Shown here in pieces: positions 17,591 through 25,498 of a DNA stretch of 64,000 nt. Made by a program: the position numbers and the translations under genes. The DNA comes from Modestobacter sp. Leaf380 (lineage in GTDB: Bacteria; Actinomycetota; Actinomycetes; Mycobacteriales; Geodermatophilaceae): positions 38,660-102,659 of the forward strand of contig NZ_LMQC01000003.1 of NCBI RefSeq assembly GCF_001424485.1. The letters are read 5' to 3'. The notes beneath the pieces are model-generated. The model made no database searches. It was not told where the DNA came from and saw only the letters and a program-made list of their open reading frames with translations. The stretch's first letter is position 1. Each line of letters begins with the position of its first letter.

Positions 17591-18457
17591 ATGGCCGACA
17601 GGGACACCACACCCGGCAACACACCGGCCGACGCCGTCGGGCGGCACGGCACGGACCCGCAGACCCAGGCGTACGGCGCCACCCCGGCGGGTGCGACGCC
17701 GGCCGGCGCCACCTCCGGCGCGGGGTACGGCAGCACCGACCGGCACGACCGGGACGGCGACGGCCGCGACGACCGGCTGGAGCGGGCCGGGACCCGGGTC
17801 CACGACCGGGACGGCGACGGCGTCGACGACCGGCGTCAGCACGCCGTCGACCGGGACGGGGACGGGCGCGACGACCGGACCGGCGCCGCGGTCCCCACCA
17901 CGGCCAAGGAGATGGCGGCGGTCCAGCGGGCCCGCTTCGGCGGGCTGCACATGGGCTCGGCGTTCTTCGGCTGGCTGTGCGCGACCGGCGTCGCGGTGAT
18001 CCTGCTGGCGGTCCTGTCCGCCGCCGGGCTGGCGTTCGGGCTGAACACCGGCGTCGACACCGCGGACGAGGCGGTCGACCAGGCCAGCACCGGCATCGGC
18101 CTGGGTGCGGCGATCGCGCTGCTGGTCGTGCTGTTCCTGGCCTACCTGGCCGGCGGCTACGTGGCCGGGCGGATGGCCCGGTTCAACGGGGCCAAGCAGG
18201 GCCTGGGCGTCTGGCTGTGGCTGATCATCATCACCGTGCTGGCCGCGATCGCCGGCCTGGTGCTGGGCTCGCAGTACAACGTGTTCGACCAGCTCAACCT
18301 GCCGGCGCTGCCGGTGGAGTCCGGCACCGCCACCACGGCCGGGCTCATCGCCCTGGGCGCGGTGCTGGTGGTGACCCTGGTGGGGGCGCTGCTGGGCGGC
18401 AAGCTCGGCTCGCGCTACCACCGCAAGGTCGACAAGGTCGGTTTCGAGACCGTCTGA
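17591..18457 (+). CDS. Multi-pass membrane protein with acidic DxDGDG repeats in its N-terminus
   Basis: A 288-residue protein. After a Thr/Ala-rich start with repeated PAGAT, residues about 50-95 hold three copies of an acidic element (DRDGDGRDDR, DRDGDGVDDR, DRDGDGRDDR) that matches the DxDxDG pattern of EF-hand or thrombospondin type-3 calcium loops. A linker leads to four hydrophobic helices (about 115-275), giving a C-terminal membrane domain like that of small YrzE/TIGR04086-type proteins. ATG 17591 has GGAGGG 7 nt upstream. Function is unknown; calcium binding is an inference from the motif. It ends at a bidirectional terminator shared with the glycosylase gene. Confidence 0.85.
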   Translation: MADRDTTPGNTPADAVGRHGTDPQTQAYGATPAGATPAGATSGAGYGSTDRHDRDGDGRDDRLERAGTRVHDRDGDGVDDRRQHAVDRDGDGRDDRTGAAVPTTAKEMAAVQRARFGGLHMGSAFFGWLCATGVAVILLAVLSAAGLAFGLNTGVDTADEAVDQASTGIGLGAAIALLVVLFLAYLAGGYVAGRMARFNGAKQGLGVWLWLIIITVLAAIAGLVLGSQYNVFDQLNLPALPVESGTATTAGLIALGAVLVVTLVGALLGGKLGSRYHRKVDKVGFETV

Positions 18458-18464
18458 CGGGTCC

Positions 18465-18492
18465 GAGGGGCGTCCCGTCCGGGGCGCCCCTC
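18465..18492. terminator. Bidirectional terminator between convergent genes
   Basis: GAGGGGCG (18465-18472) pairs with CGCCCCTC (18485-18492) around a 12-nt loop. It lies 7 nt after the membrane protein stop, and its right arm reaches the stop codon of the glycosylase gene on the other strand. Confidence 0.6.
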
Positions 18493-19345
18493 AGCGCAGC
18501 AGCTTGGACATCCGCCGGTCGGCCAGCGGCTTGCCGCCGGTCTGGCAGGTGGCGCAGTACTGCAGCGAGGTGTCGGCGAAGGACACCTCCCGCACGGTGT
18601 CGCCGCACACCGGGCACGGCAGCCCGGTACGGGCGTGCACCTGCATGGTGGCCCGCTTCTCGCCCTTGAGCGTCGCGGCCCTCTGCCCGACCTGGCGCTC
18701 CAGCGCAGCGCTCAACGTCGTCCGGACGGCGTCGTAGAGGCGCAGCACCTCCTCGTCGGTGAGCTTGTCCGCGGACTTGAACGGCGACAGCCGCGCCACG
18801 TGCAGGATCTCGTCGGAGTAGGCGTTGCCGATCCCCGACAGCAGGGTCTGGTCGGTCAGCGCGCCCTTGAGCTGGCCCTTGCGCCCGGCCATCAGCGCCC
18901 CGAACGCCTCGACGTCCACCGCGAGCGCATCGGGGCCCAGCCGGGCGATGCCGGGCACCTCGGCCGGTGACCGGACGACGTACACGGCCAGCCCCTTGCG
19001 GGTGCCCTGCTCGGTCAGGTCGAAGCCGGCCCCGTCGTCCAGGTGCACGCGCAGGGCCAGCGGGCCCTTGCCCGGCTTGGGCGGCGCGGTGGGCAGCTCG
19101 GCACGCCAGTGCAGCCAGCCCGCGCGGGCCAGGTGCACGACCAGGTGGACCCCGGAGACGTCCAGGTCCAGGAACTTGCCGTGCCGGCCGGCACCGGTGA
19201 CCTCGAGCCCGGCCAGCGCGCTCAACGGCGGGTCGAAGGTCTTGATCGTCTGGATGCCGGTCAGGTCGACGCGGGTGACGACCCGGCCGACGGCGTTCTC
19301 GCGGAGGAACGCGGCCAGCGCCTCCACCTCGGGCAACTCGGGCAC
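18491..19345 (-). CDS. Fpg/Nei-family DNA glycosylase (AP lyase)
   Basis: A 284-residue base-excision repair enzyme. In this family the catalytic residue is Pro2, exposed after removal of Met. GTG at 19345 gives exactly VPELPEVEAL, with Pro2 and Glu3, so this start is preferred to a longer form that would bury them. The helix-two-turn-helix carries LLSGIGNAYSDEIL. The C-terminal zinc finger is CPVCGD then YCATCQ (four Cys). The enzyme removes oxidised bases and cuts the abasic site. Fpg and Nei cannot be separated with certainty here; the sequence looks more like the actinobacterial Nei2/Fpg-like group. It is divergent from the diguanylate cyclase gene. Confidence 0.92.
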   Translation of the reverse strand: MPELPEVEALAAFLRENAVGRVVTRVDLTGIQTIKTFDPPLSALAGLEVTGAGRHGKFLDLDVSGVHLVVHLARAGWLHWRAELPTAPPKPGKGPLALRVHLDDGAGFDLTEQGTRKGLAVYVVRSPAEVPGIARLGPDALAVDVEAFGALMAGRKGQLKGALTDQTLLSGIGNAYSDEILHVARLSPFKSADKLTDEEVLRLYDAVRTTLSAALERQVGQRAATLKGEKRATMQVHARTGLPCPVCGDTVREVSFADTSLQYCATCQTGGKPLADRRMSKLLR

Positions 19346-19493
19346 GGGCCCATCGTCGTCCGCGACCGGGGTGTCGTCCACCGGCGGCACCCGGACGAGG
19401 GGCCCCGTGCGGGCACGTCGGGACCTGCTCCGGACGGGTGGCCCGGGCGCCGCCGGAGGTCAGCGCACCCCCGGACCTGCCGACCCTCCTGGT

Positions 19494-20534
19494 GTGCACC
19501 TCTCCTCCAGCATGCGGGCCCGCCACCCGCGTCGGGCCGCCCGCACGGCCGCCGGCGTCCTGGGCGCCGGCAGCGCCGTCCTCACCGTCTTCTCCGTCAT
19601 CGACCCCGCCACCCCCACCCTGGACGAACGCTGGGCCAGCTGGGCGGTGGCCGGCCTGGCCGCGCTCCTCGCCGCCTGCTGCTGGCGGGTCGACGCGCAC
19701 CGCAGCGACCGACGGGGGCTGCTCACCGCAGCGCCGGCCGTGGGCGCACTGCTGATCTGTGTGCAGGCCTGGCACACCCGGGACGTCTCGGCGTCCGTGC
19801 AGGTCTTCCTCGCCCTGCCCGTCGTCGCGGCCGCCACCCAGCTGCGCGCCGCCGGTGCCGCGACCACCGTCGCCGCCGCGGTCGCGGGTGACCTGGTGGT
19901 CACGCTGCACCTGATGCCGGTCGGCGCCGCGCTCACCGACGTCGTCTTCGTCGGCACCACCCTGGCCGTGGTCGCCGTCGTGCTGGTCCGGTTGGAGGAC
20001 AGCCAGGCCGAGGACAAGGCCGAACTCGCCCGACTGGCCGCCGTCGACACCCTCACCGGCCTGGTCACCCGGCGCGTCCTGGACGACGCCCTGGCCACCG
20101 CGCTCAGCTCGGCGGCGTCCTCCCAGGGGACGGCGCTGATCCTGGTGGACGTCGACGACTTCAAGGCCGTCAACGACGGTCACGGCCACCCCGTCGGCGA
20201 CGACGCCCTGCGCCACCTGGCCACCGTCCTGGCCCGCTCGGTCCGCGAGGACGACGCCGTGGTCAGCCGGATGGGCGGCGACGAGCTCGCGGTGCTGCTG
20301 CCCGGCTGCTCCCCCGAGGTCGCCGCGGACCGGGCCGGTGACCTGGTCGCCGCCGTGCGGGCGTCGCCCCTGCCGCTGGCGGACGGCAGCTGGCTGCCGC
20401 TCACCGTCAGCGTGGGCGTCGCCCAGGCGCCGCGGCACGCGGTGGCGCTGCGCGAGCTGTACACGGCGGCCGACACCGCGCTCTACCAGGCCAAGCGCGC
20501 CGGCCGGGACCGGTGCGCCGTCGCCGTCGCCTGA
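19494..20534 (+). CDS. Diguanylate cyclase, membrane sensor plus GGDEF domain
   Basis: A 346-residue protein. Five or six hydrophobic helices occupy residues about 15-165, then a coiled linker (LEDSQAEDKAELARLAAVD) and a GGDEF domain at about 180-345. The start of the domain is DTLTGLVTRRVLDDAL, the metal Asp is in LILVDVDDFKAVNDGHGH, and the active loop is RMGGDELAVLLPG (GGDEL). All residues needed for GTP binding and c-di-GMP synthesis appear present. An RxxD pair lies one residue out of register from the usual inhibitory site. GTG 19494 or ATG 19512 could be the start. Its 3' end meets the degenerate GGDEF gene tail to tail, 4 bp apart. Confidence 0.9.
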   Translation: MHLSSSMRARHPRRAARTAAGVLGAGSAVLTVFSVIDPATPTLDERWASWAVAGLAALLAACCWRVDAHRSDRRGLLTAAPAVGALLICVQAWHTRDVSASVQVFLALPVVAAATQLRAAGAATTVAAAVAGDLVVTLHLMPVGAALTDVVFVGTTLAVVAVVLVRLEDSQAEDKAELARLAAVDTLTGLVTRRVLDDALATALSSAASSQGTALILVDVDDFKAVNDGHGHPVGDDALRHLATVLARSVREDDAVVSRMGGDELAVLLPGCSPEVAADRAGDLVAAVRASPLPLADGSWLPLTVSVGVAQAPRHAVALRELYTAADTALYQAKRAGRDRCAVAVA

Positions 20535-20538
20535 CCGG

Positions 20539-21612
20539 TCAGCGACCGGAGGGCAGAGCCCGCTCCCGGCGGGCCGCCACGAGCGCGTGCTCCGTCCGCG
20601 ACCAGGTGGTGGACAGCGGTTCGAGTCCGGCCCGCATGCTGTGCGCGGTCGCCGTCGCGAAGCCGGCGCCCTCCAGCCGGGCCTGCACCAGGTTCGCCGT
20701 GCGGGCCACCTGGGAGGCACCCGCTCCCCCGGCCAGGACCCCCAGCTGTCGCGGGCCCACCCGGGCGAGCCGCAGGTCCCCGGCGGCCTCGCCGGCGACC
20801 GCGACCGCCCGGCGCAGCGAGCGCACCGTGCGGAGGACGCCCAGGTCGACCAGGACGAGGCCGACCGGGTCCCCGACCGGGGTCGACATCTCCTCCTCCG
20901 CGGCCAGCAGCCTCGCCCACCCGCGCCGGTCGGGCAGCCGGGTGACGTCGTCGTGGTCGGCCAGGCTGCGCTCGTAGACCTCCTGCCGGGCGAGGGCCAG
21001 GGCGGCGATGTCGGCGCTCAGGGACGCCTGCAGGGCGGTGGCCTGCACGGTCAGCAGCGCGGCCCAGTCCCGGTCGTCGGGCTGCAGCGGTGCGGCACTC
21101 AGCCCTGCCAGCGACCCCAGCTCCTCCCCGGTGGGCGAGGTGAGGGAGACCCCCAGGTAGCCGCGGACGCCCCAGGTGGCCGCCACCGCCCGGACGTCGG
21201 GGTCCTCGCTGCGTTCCAGGTCGGCGACGACGACCGGCGCCGGGCCGGACAGCAGGTGGTGGCACAGGGACCGCCCCCGCCGGACGGGGGTGCCGGCGGG
21301 GTACCCGGCGGCTGCGCTGGACGACCAGCGCGAGCCGGGGTCGGCGGAGTGCGCGGCGGTCTCCAGGGCCAGCCCGGTCCAGGTGTCCTCGGTCATCCGG
21401 GTGACGGCCCAGGTGTCGACGCCCACGAGCGCGCTCAACAGGGTCAGTGACGCCCGGTTGCTGCGCACCGCCTCCCGTGGCCACGACCGGACCAGGGGCG
21501 CCGCGACCGCCGGGACCCCGGACCCGGTCCGGGCAGACAGGACCTCGACCGTGGGTGTGACGTCCGTGCCCTCCAGCGTCCCGCTGGAGGCAGTCCCGCG
21601 CGTCCGTGTCAC
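20539..21612 (-). CDS. GAF-domain protein with degenerate GGDEF-like domain
   Basis: A 357-residue soluble protein. Residues about 40-195 form a GAF domain (CHHLLSGPAPVVVADLE, GYLGVSLTSPTGEELGSL). The last 150 residues follow the GGDEF fold: DDVTRLPDRRGWARLLAAEEE, LVLVDLGVLRT and, where the active loop should be, VGPRQLGVLAGG. The signature is absent, so it should not make c-di-GMP; it may bind a nucleotide or regulate a partner. GTG 21612 has AAGGAG 7 nt upstream. It converges with the active cyclase and is divergent from the GAF-EAL gene, which suggests a regulatory role within one c-di-GMP group. Confidence 0.8.
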   Translation of the reverse strand: MTRTRGTASSGTLEGTDVTPTVEVLSARTGSGVPAVAAPLVRSWPREAVRSNRASLTLLSALVGVDTWAVTRMTEDTWTGLALETAAHSADPGSRWSSSAAAGYPAGTPVRRGRSLCHHLLSGPAPVVVADLERSEDPDVRAVAATWGVRGYLGVSLTSPTGEELGSLAGLSAAPLQPDDRDWAALLTVQATALQASLSADIAALALARQEVYERSLADHDDVTRLPDRRGWARLLAAEEEMSTPVGDPVGLVLVDLGVLRTVRSLRRAVAVAGEAAGDLRLARVGPRQLGVLAGGAGASQVARTANLVQARLEGAGFATATAHSMRAGLEPLSTTWSRTEHALVAARRERALPSGR

Positions 21613-21650
21613 GACAACTCCTTGGTTCTAGACGGTTCAGTTCCGGAGTC

Positions 21651-21674
21651 CCTCGCGGTATCGCCACCGCGAGG
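21651..21674 (-). promoter_or_regulatory. Perfect 9-bp inverted repeat in the leader of the GAF/degenerate-GGDEF gene
   Basis: CCTCGCGGT (21651-21659) and ACCGCGAGG (21666-21674) flank a 6-nt spacer. On the minus strand the centre reads GGCGATAC, close to the FliA -10 GCCGATAA, and ends 45 nt before the GTG start, much like two FliA-like promoters described here. No matching -35 is seen. It may be an operator over a promoter or an RNA hairpin. Confidence 0.4.
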
Positions 21675-21809
21675 CCCGGTCTCCAGTCGAACCCGCCACG
21701 GCCCCGGTGGTCGTGGTCACGCTGCCGCGACGGCCCCGGTGACGAGCTCGCCGCCCCGGGTCACCGTGGCCCAGCAGCGGTTGGACCTGACCCGGGAGTG
21801 TGACCTGGA

Positions 21810-21839
21810 CTTCAGCTCGTCCGCGAGCGGCCGACAGTG
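21810..21839 (+). promoter_or_regulatory. FliA (sigma-28)-like promoter of the GAF-EAL gene
   Basis: CTTCAG (21810-21815), then 14 bp, then GCCGACAG (21830-21837), 47 nt before the GTG at 21885. The element upstream of the tandem-GAF chemotaxis receptor (27001-27030) has the same CTTCAGC, the same GCGGCCG, equal spacing and nearly the same distance to its start. GCCGACAG matches the sigma-28 -10 GCCGATAA in six of eight positions. Confidence 0.5.
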
Positions 21840-21884
21840 GATCCAGCAACCCCTGCACCGTCGACCCCCTCTGAGCGGAGCCTC

Positions 21885-23738
21885 GTGTCCACCAGCCACG
21901 GCGCGTGTGACGTCGGTCCGCCCAGCGGAACGGCCACCACCGCCCCCGCAGCCCACGCTCTGGACGGGCTGGCCGCCCTGCGGTCGATGGTCGCCCTCGC
22001 CGAGGTCCCGGGCGAACCGGGGATCCTCGACGAGCTCGTCACCTCCGCCCGCCGCCTGCTGTCGGCCGACTTCGGCATCGCCATGCTCATGGGCCCCGAC
22101 GGCCGGGCGACCGCGCTGACCCACCAGGGCATGACCACCGGCGAGGTCGCGTCCACGCCGCACCTCCCCCGCCCCCTCGGGCTCATCGGTGCCGTCCTGG
22201 GCGGTCAGGTGCTCCGACTGGCCCGGATGTCCGACCACCCCGCAGCGGCCGGGTTCCCGACCGGGCACGTGGCGATGGGCCCCCTGCTGGCCTCGCCCGT
22301 CACCGTCGACGACACCGTCCTGGGCGCCCTCTACCTGGCCCGCCGCCCCGGCGACCCGGTGTTCACCGCCGTGGACGAGGACGCCGTCCGGTCCCTGACC
22401 CGGATGACCGGTCTGGTCGTCGCCGTCCGTCGCCGCGTCGTCGACCGCCGGGAGGTCCTGGACGGGTTGGCCACCATGGGACTCGGGCTGCCCGAGACCA
22501 CCACCCGCCCCCCGGCGGGCCTCACCGGGGCCATCGACCACCTCGTCGAGGCAGCCCGCACCGTGCTGGGGGTGGACGTGACGTTCCTGTCCCGGATCGC
22601 CGCCGGGGAGCAGACCGTCACCCACGTCAGCACCCGGGCCGGCGCCCCCGACGTCGCCCCGGGGCTGTGCCTGCCCGAGGACGACGGCTACTGCGCCGCC
22701 ATGCTCTCCGGCGCACTGCCCTCCTCGGTCCCCGACACCCACGGTCACCCGTTGACCGCGGACCTGCCGATGACCGCGGAGCTGGGTGTCGGTTCCTACA
22801 ACGGGGTGCCCGTGACGCTGGCCGACGGCAGCGTCCACGGCACCCTCTGCGCCCTGGACCGGGCCAGCACCACCGCCGCCGACAGCACGTCCCGCACCGA
22901 GTCCCTGCACGTGGTGGCCCGCCTCGTCGCCCTGCAGGTCGACCGGCACCACGCCGCCAGGGCCCGCCGCACCGCCGACCGGGACCTGCTCGAGCCGCTG
23001 ATCGCCGGGCACCGCCGCCGCACGGTCCTGCAACCCATCGTCGACCTGCGCACCGGCACCCCGGTGGGCTACGAGGCGCTGTCCCGGTTCACCGACGTCC
23101 ACGGCGGCGCCCTGCGCCCCGACCTCGTCTTCGCCGAGGCGACCCGCCTGGGCCTGGGGGTGCGCCTGGAGCAGGCGTCGTTGGCCTCGGCGCTGCACCT
23201 GCTGCCCCGGATCCCCGGACCGGCCTACGTGTCGGTGAACCTCTCCCCGCAGGCCCTCGCCGACCCGGCCACCCACGACCTGCTCACCACCGTGCCCGCC
23301 CACCGGTTGCTGGTGGAGATCACCGAGCACGACCAGGTGCTGGACTACCCGTCCCTGGCCCGTCTCACCGAGCACCTGCGCGGCCGCGGCATCCGCATCG
23401 CCGTCGACGACGCCGGTTCCGGGTTCGCCAGCCTCCAGCACGTCACCCGGCTGCGCCCCGAGGTCGTCAAGCTCGACATCGCCTTCGTCCGCGACGTCGA
23501 CACCGACCGCGGACGGCGCGCCGTCGCCCGCGCCATGATCGCCTGCACCGCCGAGATCGGCGCCACCCTCGTCGCCGAGGGCATCGAGACCCCCGCCGAA
23601 CTCGACCAGCTGCGCGCCCTGGGTGCCGAACTGGGTCAGGGGTACCTCACCGGCCGCCCCGCCCCGGCCGACACCCTGCTCCCACCCCCCGCGTCAGCAC
23701 CGGTGCCGCGGGGGCACCCCGCACCCGCGAGCGTCTGA
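21885..23738 (+). CDS. Cyclic-di-GMP phosphodiesterase, two GAF domains plus EAL
   Basis: A 617-residue soluble protein: GAF at about residues 45-185, a second GAF at about 215-360, and an EAL domain at about 375-600. Catalytic residues are all present: YEALSRF (EAL motif), the Asn of VSVNLSPQ, EITEH, the paired Asp of AVDDAGSG, Lys of VVKLDI, Glu of LVAEGIET and Gln of LGQGYLTGRP. It should hydrolyse c-di-GMP to pGpG, with activity tuned by whatever the GAF domains bind. GTG 21885 follows GGAG at close spacing; an in-frame ATG at 21837 lies too near the predicted promoter to be used. It is divergent from the degenerate GGDEF gene. Confidence 0.92.
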   Translation: MSTSHGACDVGPPSGTATTAPAAHALDGLAALRSMVALAEVPGEPGILDELVTSARRLLSADFGIAMLMGPDGRATALTHQGMTTGEVASTPHLPRPLGLIGAVLGGQVLRLARMSDHPAAAGFPTGHVAMGPLLASPVTVDDTVLGALYLARRPGDPVFTAVDEDAVRSLTRMTGLVVAVRRRVVDRREVLDGLATMGLGLPETTTRPPAGLTGAIDHLVEAARTVLGVDVTFLSRIAAGEQTVTHVSTRAGAPDVAPGLCLPEDDGYCAAMLSGALPSSVPDTHGHPLTADLPMTAELGVGSYNGVPVTLADGSVHGTLCALDRASTTAADSTSRTESLHVVARLVALQVDRHHAARARRTADRDLLEPLIAGHRRRTVLQPIVDLRTGTPVGYEALSRFTDVHGGALRPDLVFAEATRLGLGVRLEQASLASALHLLPRIPGPAYVSVNLSPQALADPATHDLLTTVPAHRLLVEITEHDQVLDYPSLARLTEHLRGRGIRIAVDDAGSGFASLQHVTRLRPEVVKLDIAFVRDVDTDRGRRAVARAMIACTAEIGATLVAEGIETPAELDQLRALGAELGQGYLTGRPAPADTLLPPPASAPVPRGHPAPASV

Positions 23739-23743
23739 CCGGT

Positions 23744-23841
23744 CCGTCACGGCCGCCCCGTCACGGCCGCCCCGTCACGGCCGCCCCGTCACGGCCGCCC
23801 CGTCACGGCCGCCTCGTCACGGCCGCCTCGTCACGGCCGCC
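23744..23841. repeat. Tandem array: seven copies of a 14-bp unit
   Basis: Seven head-to-tail units of CCGTCACGGCCGCC, the last two beginning with T instead of C, followed by a decayed partial copy. It fills the space between the convergent GAF-EAL and aldolase genes, starting 5 bp after the EAL stop. The last copy and the partial copy code for the stop and the C-terminal residues of the aldolase on the minus strand. There are no spacers, so it is not a CRISPR array. Confidence 0.95.
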
Positions 23842-24763
23842 CCGTCGCGCCCCGCCCGGCCCCGTCGCGGACCTGCACCCCCAGCTCGGCCAGGGCGTCG
23901 GCGACGGCGGTGCGGTGCTCGGTGGGCACCGGGCGCAGCGGGCGGGGCAGCACCGGCTCGGTGGCGTCGCCGATCGCGACGGCCAGGGCGGCGCAGGTGC
24001 GCAGGCTGCCGAACCGGCGGTAGAGCGCCCACACCGGCTCGAGCTCGGCCGCGGCCGACACCGCACCGGCGACGTCGCCGGCCGTCGCGGCACGGGTCAC
24101 CCGCAGGGCGTGCTCGGGCAGGACGGCGCCGATCATGGAGTACCAGCCGTCGCAGCCGTGGGTGAGCCCGATCGCGGCGGCCGGGTCACCGCTGATGCCC
24201 ACGTGGTGGCCGGCGGGCAGGTGCGCCCGGAGGGCGCCGATGGTCCGGGCGGCGGCCTCGGGCACCAGTGACGGCGGCGGCGGGATCTTGACCGCCGCCA
24301 CGTGCTCCAGCTGCGCGAGCCGGCCGTGCAGCTCGTCGGTGAAGGTGACGTGGGTGGTGCCGGGGTTGTCGTAGACCACCACCGGCACCGACGCCTGGGC
24401 CGCGACCGCGGCGAAGAGGTCGACCACCTCGTCCTCGGACAGCGGGTGGTACGACACCGGGGCCAGCAACAGCCCCGCCGCCCCGGCCGCCTGGGCGGCC
24501 TCCGCGTGGGCGAGCACGTCACGGGTCCGCAGCGCACCGATGCCGACGACGACCGGGGTGTCCCCGGCGGCCTGCACGGCCAGCCGGGCGACCCGCGCCC
24601 GCTCGGCCCCGGTGAGGTAGGCGTAGTTGCCGGTGGACCCCAGCACCCCGAGACCGTCGACCCCGGCGGCGGCCAGCCGGGCCACCAGGGCGCTGAAGGC
24701 CTCCTCGTCGATGCGTTCCTCGTCCAGCGGGGTGAGCGGGAAGGCGGTCAGGCCGGTGATCAC
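23831..24763 (-). CDS. DHDPS/N-acetylneuraminate lyase family aldolase
   Basis: A 310-residue class I aldolase with the DapA fold (TIM barrel). Substrate loop GSTGNYAYLTGAER, Tyr in VVVYDNPG, and Schiff-base Lys in HVAAVKIPPPPS are visible. True DapA has GTTGE in the first loop; GSTGN suggests a different 2-keto acid substrate. It stands outside any lysine operon. GTG 24763 has GAGGAG 8 nt upstream. The last residues (GRGATGRP) come from the 14-bp repeat array, so the C-terminus has probably been altered by repeat growth. The TetR gene lies just upstream in the same direction, so the two could be cotranscribed. Confidence 0.9.
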   Translation of the reverse strand: MITGLTAFPLTPLDEERIDEEAFSALVARLAAAGVDGLGVLGSTGNYAYLTGAERARVARLAVQAAGDTPVVVGIGALRTRDVLAHAEAAQAAGAAGLLLAPVSYHPLSEDEVVDLFAAVAAQASVPVVVYDNPGTTHVTFTDELHGRLAQLEHVAAVKIPPPPSLVPEAAARTIGALRAHLPAGHHVGISGDPAAAIGLTHGCDGWYSMIGAVLPEHALRVTRAATAGDVAGAVSAAAELEPVWALYRRFGSLRTCAALAVAIGDATEPVLPRPLRPVPTEHRTAVADALAELGVQVRDGAGRGATGRP

Positions 24764-24793
24764 GGTGGGGCTCCTCGGAGGTCGGTGACGTCG

Positions 24794-25411
24794 TCATCCT
24801 CGCGGGGAGGGCGGCCACGAGCTCAGGGTCATGTCGACGACGACCCGGAGCTCGGACTCCCCCACGCCCGTGGCCGCCTGCACGGCGACGCCGTTGGCGA
24901 CGGTCATCAGGTGCCGGGCGAGCAGCGCCGGGTCCGTACCGGCCGGCAGGTCACCGTCCTGCAGCGACCGCTCGAAGCGGTCGCGCAGGAGGGCGGCCCC
25001 CGCTTCCCGCCAGGACGCCAGGACCCCCCGGGCCGCCGTGCCGGCGGACCCGACGGCGAGGGCGCCCTGCACCCCCAGGCAGCCTGCCGGGCTGGACGGG
25101 TCGGTCGTCGCCTGGACGGCGCCGTCGAGGAACTCCCGGGCGACCTCGCGGGCGGTGGGCCGTCCCACGGCCCGCAGCGCGTAGGCGGCCGCCGTCTCGG
25201 TGTACCGGGCCAGCACCCGCCCGAAGAGCTGCTCCTTGTTGCCGAAGGCCCGGTACAGGCTCGTGCGGGTGATGCCCATGGCGGCGGTGAGGTCGTCCAG
25301 GCTCGCCCCCTCGTAGCCCTGCGCCCAGAACACCCGCACGGCGGCGTCCAGCGCCGCGTCCGCGTCGAAGGCCCGGGGTCTGCCCGCCGGCCGTGCGCGT
25401 CCGGGTTCCAC
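24794..25411 (-). CDS. TetR-family repressor
   Basis: A 205-residue regulator. The HTH occupies about residues 15-60: ALDAAVRVFWAQGYEGASLDDLTAAMGITRTSLYRAFGNKEQLF. The C-terminal part has a ligand-binding layout with a Cys in PAGCLGVQGAL, as in TetR_C regulators near small dehydrogenases (AcrR/YcdC-like). GTG 25411 was chosen; an upstream ATG-containing extension would run through the operator. It is divergent from the SDR gene, with two related palindromic sites between them, so it most likely represses itself and the SDR gene. The ligand is unknown. Confidence 0.9.
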   Translation of the reverse strand: MEPGRARPAGRPRAFDADAALDAAVRVFWAQGYEGASLDDLTAAMGITRTSLYRAFGNKEQLFGRVLARYTETAAAYALRAVGRPTAREVAREFLDGAVQATTDPSSPAGCLGVQGALAVGSAGTAARGVLASWREAGAALLRDRFERSLQDGDLPAGTDPALLARHLMTVANGVAVQAATGVGESELRVVVDMTLSSWPPSPRG

Positions 25412-25427
25412 GGACCCACGGTAGCGC

Positions 25428-25486
25428 GTTCGGTACCGGTCGGTACACATCTGCTACGTTCCGTTGTGCACCGATCGGTACCGAAC
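25428..25486. promoter_or_regulatory. Paired operator sites between the divergent TetR and SDR genes
   Basis: GTTCGGTACCGGTCGGTAC (25428-25446) and ACCGATCGGTACCGAAC (25470-25486) are inverted copies of the same sequence: the second, read on the other strand, is GTTCGGTACCGATCGGT, one base different. Each contains the palindrome CGGTACCG. They lie in the 87-bp gap between the two start codons, as expected for TetR autoregulation. Confidence 0.75.
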
Positions 25487-25498
25487 CCAGGAGTCACC

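Noticed and set aside
19346..19390. Longer start for the Fpg/Nei glycosylase
   Set aside because: The catalytic residue must be Pro2; only the GTG at 19345 gives this.
18345..20720. Long minus-strand open frame over the glycosylase, cyclase and GAF genes
   Set aside because: Its translation lacks any motif, while the overlapping frames contain complete catalytic signatures.
23744..23841. Possible CRISPR array
   Set aside because: Units are 14 bp, directly adjacent without spacers, and there are no cas genes.
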